Assembly (NCBI GenBank): GCA_007745835.1 | Contig: CP036424.1 | Location: 1,635,001 to 1,699,000, forward strand | Length of the DNA: 64,000 nucleotides | Origin: Planctomycetes bacterium MalM25 | Lineage (GTDB): Bacteria; Planctomycetota; Planctomycetia; Pirellulales; Lacipirellulaceae | Reading direction: 5' to 3' | Part shown: positions 18,241 through 27,488 of the stretch, in pieces | Layout of the letters: each line of letters opens with the position of its first letter | Numbering within the stretch: position 1 is the first letter of the stretch | Translations under genes and position numbers: made by a program | Notes under the pieces: generated by a model | The model's input: only the letters and a program-made list of their open reading frames with translations | The model's database searches: none | What the model was told of the DNA's origin: nothing

Positions 18241-19584
18241 CTAGTCCCCCAGGCTCCTCTCTTTCGGACGGTAGAACAATGCGATCGGCAGCATCACGAG
18301 GGCCCCAACAGCGAAGGCCGTGTTGCGGGGCTGGTCGAGCGAATCGCACAGCGCGAGGGCGCCCTTGAAGAGCAGGGCGCCGAGGATGATGCCGATCCAG
18401 TTGCACTGGTTCATCAGGGCGATCATTCGGCCCTTTTCGTTCGCGGGGGGCAACGCCTGCACGGCGACCTGGATGGGCACGATGAAGATCCCCGTGCTCA
18501 CGCCCGCCAGGACCAGCACGGGGATGCTGCCGTAGAAGCCGAGCAGGTGGTCGTTGGGGCCGCCCCGCAGGCTCAAGAGGGCGAGGGTGACGACGATGCC
18601 GATCGCCCCGCCGACGACCACCCGCGGGTTGATCCGTCCTGCTGACAGCTTGCCGCCGATCAGGCAGCCGACCGGGATACCGACGCCGAGCATCGCGGCG
18701 AGGGTGCTGGTCTTGAAGTCGTCCAAGCCCAGTTGGGTTTTTCCCAGGGCGTTGACCGATTGCTGAACGATGCTGCCGAGCAGCCAGAAGCTGCTGGTCA
18801 CGAGCAGGGCGAGCAGCAACTCGCGATCACGCCGCACAAGGGCGATCGACTCGGGAGGCACCAAGAAGTCGGAAAATCGTAGGGGCGTCTTGCCGTTGGC
18901 GGGTGGCACCTTTCGGACCAGCAGGCTCGTGAGGGTGCCGATCACCGCGATGCCGATGCAGACCGCCGAGCCACGCCAGGCAGTGTCGGTATTGGCGCCG
19001 ATTGCGCCGGCGAGGACGGTGCCGAAGATGATCGCCACGAAGGTGAACATCAAGAAGACGCCGTTCGCTTGCGGGAGATCTCGGTCGCGGATCATCTCGG
19101 GCAGGATGCCGTATTTGGGCGGTCCGAAGAAGGCGCTCTGAGTGCCCATCAAGAAGAGCACCACGAGCATGCCCGAGAAGCCGATCTGGCCGTAGAGCAA
19201 GAAGCCGATCATGCCGAGCGTCATGACGACGATCTCGGCGACCTTGGCGGCGATGATCAGCGTCCGCTTGCTGGTCCGATCGGCCAGCCAGCCCGCGAAA
19301 CCCGAGAAGACCAGGAAGGCGATCGCGAAGACGATCATCGTGTCCGCCTGGCGGTCGGGGACCGTCTCGCCGGCGGCCTCCGCGGCGGCGATCTCGATGG
19401 CGGTCGGCGTCGCCAGCAGCAAGAGCAGTTGCTTGAAGACGTTGTCGTTGAACGCCCCTAAAAACTGAGTCGCGGACATCCCCCAGAAGGAGCTGTCTTT
19501 CATCAGCGGAGGGAGCTCGCCTTCCACGCGGGTGGAGGAGGGGAGCGGCTCGGCGGCGGGGGGCGTCTCGGGGGTGTCGGTCAT
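18241..19584 (-). CDS. MFS transporter, LplT (lysophospholipid) type
   Basis: 447 residues with about 12 predicted membrane segments. The first helix carries TQFLGAFNDNVFKQLLLL, and the loop GPPKYGILPEMI...LPQANG follows the pattern of LplT and Aas-fused MFS carriers that flip lysophospholipids inward for re-acylation. The cytoplasmic N-tail of about 35 residues is Pro/Glu-rich. A plsC-type gene lies 9 kb away rather than fused. Substrate is inferred from family only. Confidence 0.75.
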   Translation of the reverse strand: MTDTPETPPAAEPLPSSTRVEGELPPLMKDSSFWGMSATQFLGAFNDNVFKQLLLLLATPTAIEIAAAEAAGETVPDRQADTMIVFAIAFLVFSGFAGWLADRTSKRTLIIAAKVAEIVVMTLGMIGFLLYGQIGFSGMLVVLFLMGTQSAFFGPPKYGILPEMIRDRDLPQANGVFLMFTFVAIIFGTVLAGAIGANTDTAWRGSAVCIGIAVIGTLTSLLVRKVPPANGKTPLRFSDFLVPPESIALVRRDRELLLALLVTSSFWLLGSIVQQSVNALGKTQLGLDDFKTSTLAAMLGVGIPVGCLIGGKLSAGRINPRVVVGGAIGIVVTLALLSLRGGPNDHLLGFYGSIPVLVLAGVSTGIFIVPIQVAVQALPPANEKGRMIALMNQCNWIGIILGALLFKGALALCDSLDQPRNTAFAVGALVMLPIALFYRPKERSLGD

Positions 19585-19682
19585 GCGAAGGATTGTCGGC
19601 GAGATGGCCGTTTCTCGATAGACGGATACGCCTGCGCACGCGAGCGATTGCGGCGCAGCGGCCTGAGGGGCAAAGTAGCGGC

Positions 19683-20927
19683 GTGGATGATGCGAACGCC
19701 CCGCCGCCAGCCGCCAGCAAGCCGTCCCGGCTCGGATCGCTCGACGCGCTGCGCGGTTTCGTGATCGCTTCGATGTTGATCGTCAACATGACCTGGGACC
19801 GCGAGGCCTTGCCCGGGTGGTTGTTCCACGTTCCTTGGAACGACCCGGCGCAGGGGGCGACCTTCACCGACCTCGTCTTCCCCTGGTTTGTATTCGTCGC
19901 GGGCTGCGCGGCGCCCCTCTCGATGCGGTCGGGGCGGGGGCGGGGCAAGACCCGGGGCGAGTTGCTGAGCGCCGCCGGCTGGCGGGCGTGTCGGCTCTAC
20001 CTGATCGGCGTGTTGCTGACGGTCGCCTCCTTCGCGCACGAGACGCCCCTCGATTGGAGCCACCTGCTGTCGTGGAACATCTTGCAGCTGCTGGCGGCCG
20101 CGTACCTGGTGGTGGTCGTGGTGCAGATGACACCCCGGCCGTGGCGGATCGGCTTTGTCGCGGCGGTGCTGGCGCTAAAGTGGGCGACCTTTCTGTTGCC
20201 CTACGACGCGGTCACCGCTTGGGTCACTCCTCGCCCGGTCGATGGAGCCCCGCTTGGGCCCGGCGCCTGGGCGCACTTCGACGCGGTGAAGCAGCTAATC
20301 AATTACGAGTTCGCGCCCGCGCCAACCAGCGGGTCTCGGTTGTTGGGGTGGCTCGGCATGATGCAGCAGTACCTGCCCCTCGCGGCGATCGGGGTGATCG
20401 GCGCCCTGGTGACCGAAGAGCTGGAACGCAAACGCGACTGGCGGAGCGTCGGCGCAATCGCGTTGATCGGCGCGGCGTTGGTCGCGGCGGCTTTCGCCTT
20501 GCAGGCCGGCTATCGGTCGGAGGGAGGCGGCCTGTGGGGCGTGGCCACCGTCCCCTTCAGCAAGTGGTTCTTCAGCCCCGCCTACTGCCTGCTGGCGGCG
20601 GGGACGGGGTCTTTGCTGCTGGCGGCCTTCTTCGCCGCGATCGACCTCGGGAAGATCGAGTGGCTGACGCCGCTGAGTGTGCTCGGTAAGAACGCGTTGG
20701 CCGTTTATGTCGGCGCCGAGCTTTCCTTCAAGCTGGTCTTCGGCCACTGGCTCATGATGACGCCAACCGGCGAGTCGGCGCCGATCGCTTCGGGGGTGCA
20801 GGCTTGGTTGGAGGCCTGGAGCGGCTCGCCCGCCCTCGCGGGGCTCGGCTGGGCGGCGATGTGGCTTGTCGGGTGGTGGTTGATCGCCTGGAAGATGGAC
20901 GCGCGGGGCTGGTACTGGCGTGCTTAG
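19683..20927 (+). CDS. DUF1624/HGSNAT-like membrane acyltransferase
   Basis: 414 residues from GTG 19683; TTG 19593 would add 30 basic residues overlapping the divergent MFS leader. About ten membrane helices. The opening SRLGSLDALRGFVIASMLIVNMT is the family hallmark (YeiB / heparan-alpha-glucosaminide N-acetyltransferase-like), with the LDALRG motif of membrane acyltransferases. It probably transfers acyl groups to extracytoplasmic sugars, but no substrate is shown. Its TAG stop (20925-20927) is the first three bases of a long palindrome. Confidence 0.75.
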   Translation: MDDANAPPPAASKPSRLGSLDALRGFVIASMLIVNMTWDREALPGWLFHVPWNDPAQGATFTDLVFPWFVFVAGCAAPLSMRSGRGRGKTRGELLSAAGWRACRLYLIGVLLTVASFAHETPLDWSHLLSWNILQLLAAAYLVVVVVQMTPRPWRIGFVAAVLALKWATFLLPYDAVTAWVTPRPVDGAPLGPGAWAHFDAVKQLINYEFAPAPTSGSRLLGWLGMMQQYLPLAAIGVIGALVTEELERKRDWRSVGAIALIGAALVAAAFALQAGYRSEGGGLWGVATVPFSKWFFSPAYCLLAAGTGSLLLAAFFAAIDLGKIEWLTPLSVLGKNALAVYVGAELSFKLVFGHWLMMTPTGESAPIASGVQAWLEAWSGSPALAGLGWAAMWLVGWWLIAWKMDARGWYWRA

Positions 20928-21080
20928 AGCGTTTTTCGATCAGGCGTAACGGCCAGGCCTCGTGGGTTCGCTCGTCGCTTTATCGGCCTCCATCGGCGAT
21001 GCTCGCATCGCCTGTTTCGGCCTCCGCGCGACCAGCGATCCCACTTCGCCTGGCCGTTACGCTTGATCGAAAACGCTCTA
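20925..21080. repeat. 156-bp imperfect palindrome between convergent stops
   Basis: Outer arms 20925-20958 and 21048-21080 are inverted copies, differing by one indel and one base over 33-34 bp (TAGAGCGTTTT... with ...AAAACGCTCTA). Pairing continues inward in patches to a perfect tip, GGCGATGCTCGCATCGCC. Both genes end with TAG formed by the outermost three bases of each arm. It could be a MITE-like insertion or a long bidirectional terminator. No transposase is present. Confidence 0.85.
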
Positions 21081-21452
21081 GCCGTTGGCGTTATCGCCAC
21101 GCAGCCGTGCGATCACCTCCGGCAACGGGTACTCGGTGATCGGAACGTCGAGCTTCACCAACTCTCGAAGCCTCCGCCAGCCGCGTGTGACAAGCGCTTC
21201 TTGTTCGGTCACATGTTGCGGGCTCAGATTGCGCTTTGCGAACGGCCCTTCGTGGAAAACTTGGTCAAACTTGTCGTCAATTATGTATTGAGCCAAGGAC
21301 GGGTTACAACGAAGGTGTCTCTCGGGGCTTGTGTGCAGCGTCTCGGGATCGACCCGCCCGATAACAAAGCGAAGGTACAGGTCCGAGTCGGTGATCGAGC
21401 CGACCTCCTCACCACACACGTCGCACAAGTAGCCCTCATCACACTTCGCCAT
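21078..21452 (-). CDS. Conserved planctomycete hypothetical, zinc-ribbon-like
   Basis: 124 residues from ATG 21452. The N-terminus has CDVCGEE preceded by another Cys (AKCDEGYLC), and HLRCNPSLAQYI follows at about residue 45, so four or five Cys plus His could bind zinc. The C-terminal half (ALVTRGWRRLRELVKLDVPI) is probably helical. I recall similar proteins only from planctomycetes and know no function. Its TAG stop is formed by the end of the 156-bp palindrome. Confidence 0.65.
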   Translation of the reverse strand: MAKCDEGYLCDVCGEEVGSITDSDLYLRFVIGRVDPETLHTSPERHLRCNPSLAQYIIDDKFDQVFHEGPFAKRNLSPQHVTEQEALVTRGWRRLRELVKLDVPITEYPLPEVIARLRGDNANG

Positions 21453-21486
21453 GGTTGAGTCTCCGTTCTTTCGAGGTTTTCGTGTG

Positions 21487-21498
21487 AGAAAGCTTTCT
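21487..21498. promoter_or_regulatory. 12-bp palindrome AGAAAGCTTTCT
   Basis: Perfect palindrome in the divergent gap, 35 bases upstream of the zinc-ribbon gene start and about 190 bases before the second MerR-like gene. An operator role is only suggested by symmetry and position. Confidence 0.25.
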
Positions 21499-21543
21499 TG
21501 GCGAACTGTTTCTCGACGAAACCAATAGGCAGCTAACACCCCC

Positions 21544-21572
21544 CTGACAGGCGGATCCGCTCGCCTTATGGT
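21544..21572 (+). promoter_or_regulatory. Candidate sigma-70 promoter for MerR2
   Basis: CTGACA (21544-21549, 5 of 6 to TTGACA) and TATGGT (21567-21572, 4 of 6) are 17 bases apart, about 115 bases before the MerR2 start. Confidence 0.35.
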
Positions 21573-21686
21573 CGGGGATCAGGGCGGAAAAGCTTGTACT
21601 GTTAGCCGAACCCGCCATTCCTGCACGGGCCGACTCAACCGCTTCATAAACACGCGTTTCCACCCCTCGGAGCCGCGATCCTAGGT

Positions 21687-22568
21687 ATGCCGACCCCCGT
21701 TTACACCCCCCGTCAGGTCGCCAAGGCGCTGGGGGTCAGCGAGTCGTCGGTGAAACGCTGGGTCGATAGCGGCAAGCTCCCCGCCGCGAAGACGGTCGGC
21801 GGACACCGGAAGGTCTCTCTGCCGAGCCTGACCACCTTCATCCGCGAGACGGGTCACCAGCTCGTCGAGCCGGAGTTGATCGGGCTTGCGAACAACAGCA
21901 AGAGGGCCTCGCTCGAGGACGCGCGGGAGGAGTTGCATGGGATCCTGATCGATGGCAGTGAAGGCGCGTGCCGCGAGTTGATCCAGGGCCTCTACCTCCG
22001 CGGCGAGACGATCGCCGACCTGGGCGATCGCCTCATCGGGCCGGTGTTCACACGCCTCGGCGACGAGTGGGCGTCGGGCGTCGTCTCGGTCGGCCAGGAA
22101 CGGCGCGCCTGCGAAGTGATGATGGCCGCTCTGCTCGAATTGCGTCGATCGGTTGAGCCTGCCGAGGAGAAGGCGCCACTCGCCGTCGTCGCGACCCCCG
22201 AGCAGGACTTCGCGGTCGTGGCGAACCGACTCGTTGAATTGGTGCTGGTTAACCACGGGTGGCGTGTTTGGGTTGCCGGCAGTGGCTTGCCGCTGCCTGA
22301 GATCCGCGATCTCGTCATGCGTGACGAGCCCCGCTTGCTTTGTCTCAGCGCGACACACCTGATGAGGCCAGAGGCGTTCATCGAGGATTTTAACGCGACG
22401 ATCGCTCGCCCCGTAGTGGCCGCGTTCGCTGCCCGCGATGGGGCCGAGCGGCCCCGCCTGATGCTTGGTGGTTTCGCCCTTTCCGACGCCGACGCGAGCC
22501 GGATCGAGTGCGACCTGTGCGCGACGCGGCTGGCCGACCTGGTGGCCTACCAAGCCCAACTGCGTTGA
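21687..22568 (+). CDS. MerR-type regulator, second CarH-like paralogue
   Basis: 293 residues, same layout as the protein at 7506: MerR-like helix-turn-helix (TPRQVAKALGVSESSVKRWVD, TVGGHRKV), helical cap, Rossmann B12-binding-like domain. Cap motif is W128-x9-E138-R139, so the CarH histidine is Arg. The cobalamin strand reads TPEQDFAVVA, again without the ligand histidine. It is therefore even further from a working B12 site than MerR1. It may sense another molecule or act as a partner of MerR1. It converges with the LEPR-XLL gene, 3 bases between stops. Confidence 0.78.
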   Translation: MPTPVYTPRQVAKALGVSESSVKRWVDSGKLPAAKTVGGHRKVSLPSLTTFIRETGHQLVEPELIGLANNSKRASLEDAREELHGILIDGSEGACRELIQGLYLRGETIADLGDRLIGPVFTRLGDEWASGVVSVGQERRACEVMMAALLELRRSVEPAEEKAPLAVVATPEQDFAVVANRLVELVLVNHGWRVWVAGSGLPLPEIRDLVMRDEPRLLCLSATHLMRPEAFIEDFNATIARPVVAAFAARDGAERPRLMLGGFALSDADASRIECDLCATRLADLVAYQAQLR

Positions 22569-22571
22569 GGC

Positions 22572-25500
22572 CTAGAAGGCTTCGCCGAGCGAAAGCCCCT
22601 CTTCGGACTCTTCTAGTTGGTCGGTTTCATCCGCGGTGCTCCATTCGGCCGCCGAATCTTCCACCCCCCCCGGAGACGATCCTTCGAGCAGGAGCAGGGC
22701 GAACGCCGTGTCGCTGGGCTCTTCGATGGAGAGAGAGGCGGCGCCTCTGCCGCTGTTGACCGGCTCCTCGAAAGGGAGTGAGGCGGGAGCCGTGAGGGGC
22801 GATCCGGCGTCGGCGGATGCCAACTCCGCGGGCGGCTCGACGTAGTTGATGCGGCCGATCTTGCCTTGCAGATCGACGAAGTACATCCGCCCGTCGGGAC
22901 CCATTGACATTTCGACCACCTGGCCGACCGAGCCCATGACGACGTACGACTGATCGAGCGCGCCCTCCGCGTCGAGGGTGATAGCGCGGACCGTGGGGTC
23001 GCCGAAGTCGGTGAAGAACAGGGCGTTGTCGAACCGCGAGGGGTAGAGGTCGCCGGTGTAGAAGTCGCCCAGCACGATCGCGACCCCGCCCGCCCCGTGC
23101 GACCGGCTCCACAGCGGCGGGGTGGCGAGGGCGTCGCCGCCGGCGGCGTAGAAGGCCTGGGCTTCGGCGAGGTCTTTGTAGCCACCGGTCTGGCGGTTGA
23201 TCGCATCGCCGCCCAGCCCGCCCGAGGCGGCGCCCCCTTCGTAGAAGGGCCAGCCGAAGTTCTGCCCGCGCCCGCCGTTGATCTCCTCCCACGAGTTCCA
23301 GCCGACATCGCCCACGTAGGGGACGCCCGTGTTCGGTTCGACGGCCAGGGTGAACGGGTTGCGGAGGCCGTAGTTGTAGACCTTCGATTGATCGTCGGTG
23401 GTGTCCCCCGTGTAGAACGGGTTGTCGCTGTACCCCTCCCCGGTGAGCGGGTCGATCCTCAGCACCTTGCCCGACAGGCTCTCGCGATCTTGGACCCGCG
23501 TGGTGCGGGGATCGACGCGTCCGTAGCTGGTGCCGTCGCCGTTGGTGACGAACAGCGATCCGTCCGGCCCGAAGTCGAGCGCGCCAATTGTGTGCGACTG
23601 GCTGTCGGTGATCAGGATGTCCGGGACCCAGTCGCCGTTCTGGTCGAGGCCCGAAGGGGGCAGGCCGATGTCGCTCGTGCTGTCCTTGTCGGGTGAGCTG
23701 AGATTGTTCCAAGTGCTCCCTGTGCCGAGCAGCACGACGTCGCTACCCGGGACGACGGTGCGGTAGGCGTTCGACGCGTCGAGCGTGAGCCGCGTGAGCC
23801 GAGAGCCCCGGTTGCCGAAGTTGTCGGGAGCGGCGAGGCCGCTCTGGCCGGCTGTCTCGGGCGGGTCGTACGTGTAGAGGAGGTAGAGATATGGGTTCGC
23901 GGTCAGGTCGGGATGCACCGCCATGCCGAGCAGGCCGCGGTCCCGCACGTTGTTGACCGGCGTGCGGTAATCGACGACGACCTCGGACTGCAGCACGCCG
24001 TCGATCGCGAGGCGAACGCGTCCGTCCTGCTGCGAGATGAAGAGGTAGTCGTCGTCGTTGACCACGGAGAAGTCGATGCCGGTGGGTCGCGACAGCCCGG
24101 AGTCGATGATCGTCTCGGCGACGAACTGGCCGGTCTCGGGGATGATCACCTCGCTGTACAGCTGCGACGTGGGGACGATCTGGTACGGTTGCGAGGCGCT
24201 CGACCAGCGGAGCTGGGCCGCCGCGACGCCACTCTGCTCGTACATTTCCATGCGGATGTCGTACTTGACGTTTGCTTCGAGGGTGATCGACCCGGTGTGA
24301 GCGGTGGGTGCCTGGTCGATCCACCGATCGATGATCAGTTGGTTATTGATCCAGAGCCGGACCCCGTCGTCGGTGATCGTCTCGAAGGTGTAGGTCTCGC
24401 TGTAGAGCGGTTCGATCTCGCCGGTCCAACGCACGGAGAAGTTGTCGGCTCCGACGGACGGGGCGGGGGACCCGTTGCCCCAGTTGAAATCGATCGTCGC
24501 GTCGGTCCGTTCGGTCAGCAGGGTGCCGAAGCCCGTCCCGCTGTAGTACTGCCCGAGGAGCCCGACGCCGTCGCCCAGGTTGGGCGCGTCGTCGTCGAAG
24601 ATGGTGACCGTGGTCGTCCGGGGCTGGCCGAGTGTCGCCCCCCCGGTGACCCGGTCGGCGGAGAGGTTGAAGGCGTGGCGGCCCTCCAGGGCGTTGTCGT
24701 CCAGGATGGGGATCTGCACGGTGGCGACGGTCTGGCCGTCGGCGAACACGAGCGTGCCGCTGGTCGTGGTGTAGTCCTCACCCGCGATCGCTTCGCCATC
24801 GACGGTGGTGTAGTCGAGGGTCACGGAGCCTCGGTCCGCCGTGCGGACGAACCCGACTTCGACGAACCCGCCGGTCTCGTTCACGCGGTACTGCGTCTCC
24901 CCAAGCGAGAGCTCGCCCGCCTCGTCGGGGTCTTGCCCGTACTGGAGGACGCCGTTGATGTGCAGCCGCTCGTCCTGCACAAAGCCTGGCTTCACGCCGC
25001 CGCGATCGGGCAGGTAGGTCCCCGTGGAGAAGGTGGTGAGATCCTCGGTCTCGTTCCGCACGCCGTCGAGTTCGATCGCGTCGATGCGGACGTTGCGGTC
25101 GAATCCCCCGGGCGAGCCGTCGTTGAGGAAGGCGACTTCGAGGTCGTCGATCGAGAGGGTGCGGGGGTGGATGACGGCGTGGGGCTCGAAGCGCCTGAGG
25201 TTGTAGTCGCCGCCCAGGCCCCGGATGCGTGCCGCCTCGGAACCGGCGACGTTCACCGCGATCTCCTCGTCCCCCACGGTCCCCGCGGCGAACACGATCA
25301 TCCGCGAGCCGCCCGCGGGACGCGAGGAGTACTGGAAAAAGCCCTCTCCGTGCAGCGACTCGCTCTGAGGAAAACCGGGCACGATCTCGCCATCACGCCA
25401 GGTGCCGGTGCTCATGGTGGTGGTGGCTTCGGAATGGTAGACGCGACCGTCGATCGTGATGGCGTCGACCTTCAAGTTGCGGTCGCGGTCGTCGGCGGTG

Positions 25501-26165
25501 CGGCCGTCGTTCACGAACTCGACGCGCACGCGGTCGGCCGCGACCTTCGACGGATGCGTGTAGTCGAAAGCGACGAACGCACGGTTGTTGTAGTCGCCGC
25601 CGACGTCGGCCCATTCCGCCACCGCAACGCCGTCGATCCACAGCCGCATCAGTTCCTCGCCCGTGGCGCCCGCGGCACGGACGCGTAGCTGAGAGGTCGC
25701 GTCGGCAGAGAAGTGCAACGCTCCCAAGTTCGAGTAAATGTATTCCGACCCGGCGAACCCGGGCACGATCGCGCTGAGCTGGTTGGACCAAGTCCCCGTG
25801 TTCCAGTTCGTGGGGGATTCGGCTTCGAACTTGGCGCCGGCGACTCGCACGCCATCGACCCGCAGGTCCTTGCCGGCGCCCGCGCTATCGACCAGACGGA
25901 CGACCACGTCGTCGGCGGTGGCGTCGGTCGGGTGCGTGTAGTCGAGCGTCACGAACTGGCCGCCGGAGAAGTCACCGCCGACGTTCTCCCATCGCCGCAC
26001 CTCGACGCCACTTATCTCAAGGGCCACCTTTTCCGTGCCCGAGAGCCCCGCCGCGTAAACCTCGATCGGCGTGGCGGCGAGCAGGCGCCGGTCTTCGAGC
26101 GGCTCGAAGCGACCTCGGCGGGAAGCTCGGGGCAGCGGGGCCGAACCGTTGTGGCGGAGGGGCAT
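22572..26165 (-). CDS. LEPR-XLL protein: CBM60 x3, Calx-beta, PA14, sugar dehydrogenase
   Basis: 1197 residues from ATG 26165. The N-terminus carries RRGRFEPLEDRRLLA, the planctomycete LEPR-XLL signal found on very large exported proteins. Then come three copies of a CBM60-like xylan-binding module of about 120 residues (each opening like IEVYAAGLSGTEKVAL and with DRNLKVDAITIDG-type strands; about 32-405), a Calx-beta domain (about 420-525), a PA14 domain (about 530-670, FNWGNGSP to AAQLRWSS), and a six-bladed glucose/sorbosone dehydrogenase-like propeller (about 680-1090, with GLLGMAVHPDL, NYGLRNPF and GWPFYEGG). The acidic tail has no PEP-CTERM. It probably binds and oxidises plant or algal polysaccharide outside the cell; activity is inferred. 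Confidence 0.85.
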   Translation of the reverse strand: MPLRHNGSAPLPRASRRGRFEPLEDRRLLAATPIEVYAAGLSGTEKVALEISGVEVRRWENVGGDFSGGQFVTLDYTHPTDATADDVVVRLVDSAGAGKDLRVDGVRVAGAKFEAESPTNWNTGTWSNQLSAIVPGFAGSEYIYSNLGALHFSADATSQLRVRAAGATGEELMRLWIDGVAVAEWADVGGDYNNRAFVAFDYTHPSKVAADRVRVEFVNDGRTADDRDRNLKVDAITIDGRVYHSEATTTMSTGTWRDGEIVPGFPQSESLHGEGFFQYSSRPAGGSRMIVFAAGTVGDEEIAVNVAGSEAARIRGLGGDYNLRRFEPHAVIHPRTLSIDDLEVAFLNDGSPGGFDRNVRIDAIELDGVRNETEDLTTFSTGTYLPDRGGVKPGFVQDERLHINGVLQYGQDPDEAGELSLGETQYRVNETGGFVEVGFVRTADRGSVTLDYTTVDGEAIAGEDYTTTSGTLVFADGQTVATVQIPILDDNALEGRHAFNLSADRVTGGATLGQPRTTTVTIFDDDAPNLGDGVGLLGQYYSGTGFGTLLTERTDATIDFNWGNGSPAPSVGADNFSVRWTGEIEPLYSETYTFETITDDGVRLWINNQLIIDRWIDQAPTAHTGSITLEANVKYDIRMEMYEQSGVAAAQLRWSSASQPYQIVPTSQLYSEVIIPETGQFVAETIIDSGLSRPTGIDFSVVNDDDYLFISQQDGRVRLAIDGVLQSEVVVDYRTPVNNVRDRGLLGMAVHPDLTANPYLYLLYTYDPPETAGQSGLAAPDNFGNRGSRLTRLTLDASNAYRTVVPGSDVVLLGTGSTWNNLSSPDKDSTSDIGLPPSGLDQNGDWVPDILITDSQSHTIGALDFGPDGSLFVTNGDGTSYGRVDPRTTRVQDRESLSGKVLRIDPLTGEGYSDNPFYTGDTTDDQSKVYNYGLRNPFTLAVEPNTGVPYVGDVGWNSWEEINGGRGQNFGWPFYEGGAASGGLGGDAINRQTGGYKDLAEAQAFYAAGGDALATPPLWSRSHGAGGVAIVLGDFYTGDLYPSRFDNALFFTDFGDPTVRAITLDAEGALDQSYVVMGSVGQVVEMSMGPDGRMYFVDLQGKIGRINYVEPPAELASADAGSPLTAPASLPFEEPVNSGRGAASLSIEEPSDTAFALLLLEGSSPGGVEDSAAEWSTADETDQLEESEEGLSLGEAF

Positions 26166-26508
26166 CTTTGTCTGGAGGGCGTGAGGAGACGCGGCTGTCA
26201 ATCTGGGCGCTTTGCGGCGAATAGCTTATCAGCGACGGGGTCTCGGTCAAATTCCTCCTGCTTATCTCGGCGAGATTTCTAGATTGTTTCCGCCGTGAGA
26301 ATCTGTGATCGGAGGGGAAAGAGCGGCGAACCAAACAGGTGTCGGGTCGCGTATCCCCCCGCAGAGTTAGCCGGCTGCGTTTCAGGGACCGGATCGGGGT
26401 GGGGAGAGTCTCGCCACCCGTGTTAGGTTCTTCGTCCCCGCAACGGTGAGCTCCCGATCGCAGGAGGCGATCGACCTCGCCATTTCAATCCGACCCGAGG
26501 GCTGGAGC
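26166..26508. other. Divergent intergenic region
   Basis: 343 bp between the LEPR-XLL gene and the secreted gluzincin. Slightly A/T-richer near 26210-26290. I see no convincing promoter pair, hairpin terminator or small gene. Confidence 0.4.
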
Positions 26509-27465
26509 ATGGAAGCTCGATTGTCCCGCGCACGCCGGCTGGCGTGCGCCGTCGTCGCTCTGTGGAGCGTCGCCCCGTTGATGGCGGAGGCCCAGGGGCC
26601 CCGCCGACCCGTCTCGATGCAGCGTCAGAGCGGCTACCGGACGCCCAACTTTGTCGTCCGCGCCCCGACCCCCGACCTGGCTCGCGAGATCGGCGAGTCG
26701 GCCGAGGCGTGGCGTGAGAGCCTCGCGATCGAGTGGCTCGGCAAGCCGATGCCCAACTGGGTCGAACCCTGCCCGATCACCGCCCAGGTGTCGCCCTCGC
26801 TGGGCGCCGGCGGGGCGACGAGCTTCGTCTTCGACCGTGGCGAGGTCTTCGGTTGGGAGATGAACATCCAGGGGAGCCGCGAGCGCGTGCTCGACTCGGT
26901 GCTCCCGCATGAGATCACGCACACCGTCTTCGCCAGCCACTTCCGTCAGCCGCTGCCGCGTTGGGCGGACGAGGGGGCGTGTACGACCGTTGAGCACCGC
27001 AGCGAGATCGTTAAGCAAGAACGCCTGCTGATCCAGTTCCTGAAGACGAACAAGGGCATCCCGTTCACGCAAATGTTCGCGATGACCGAGTACCCGAAGG
27101 ACATCCTGCCGCTGTACGCCCAGGGGCACTCGCTCACACAGTTCCTCATGGAGAGCCGCGGCAAGCAGGAGTTCCTCAACTTCCTGACGGACGGCATGAA
27201 CCACAAGAACTGGCGCCGGGCGGTCTCAGATCACTACGGTCACGAGAGCCTGTACGAGTTGCAGACCGACTGGCTCGACTGGGTGAAACAGGGCCGCCCG
27301 CGGCTGGATACGCCGAGCGCTCAGCCGCCGGTGGTGCTCGCTTCGGCCTCGACGCCGACGCCGACGGCGCCAGCGAAGCGCGGCAGGCCCTCGGTCTACG
27401 CCTCGCGTGTCGCCGACGCGTCGGCGCCCGCGGTCTCGAGCGTTTACGCCCCGTTGCGGCGGTAG
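26509..27465 (+). CDS. Secreted gluzincin-type peptidase (HExxH)
   Basis: 318 residues from ATG 26509; GTG 26446 would add 21 residues before the signal peptide (RARRLACAVVALWSVAPLMAEAQG). The catalytic zinc motif HEITH is at about residue 143, and PRWADEGAC about 25 residues later supplies the third ligand Glu, the DUF1570-like/peptidase MA arrangement. The C-terminus is a Pro/Ala/Ser-rich tail with repeated SVYA. Likely a periplasmic or exported metallopeptidase; substrate unknown. A related protein lies at 50988. The end is followed by inverted C-rich repeats. Confidence 0.75.
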   Translation: MEARLSRARRLACAVVALWSVAPLMAEAQGPRRPVSMQRQSGYRTPNFVVRAPTPDLAREIGESAEAWRESLAIEWLGKPMPNWVEPCPITAQVSPSLGAGGATSFVFDRGEVFGWEMNIQGSRERVLDSVLPHEITHTVFASHFRQPLPRWADEGACTTVEHRSEIVKQERLLIQFLKTNKGIPFTQMFAMTEYPKDILPLYAQGHSLTQFLMESRGKQEFLNFLTDGMNHKNWRRAVSDHYGHESLYELQTDWLDWVKQGRPRLDTPSAQPPVVLASASTPTPTAPAKRGRPSVYASRVADASAPAVSSVYAPLRR

Positions 27466-27488
27466 TTTTCCTATGAGAGCTGAGTCGT

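Noticed and set aside
23913-25688. 591-codon plus-strand frame inside the LEPR-XLL gene
   Set aside because: Arg/Gly/Asp-rich shadow sequence with no domain; the minus-strand protein has clear domains.
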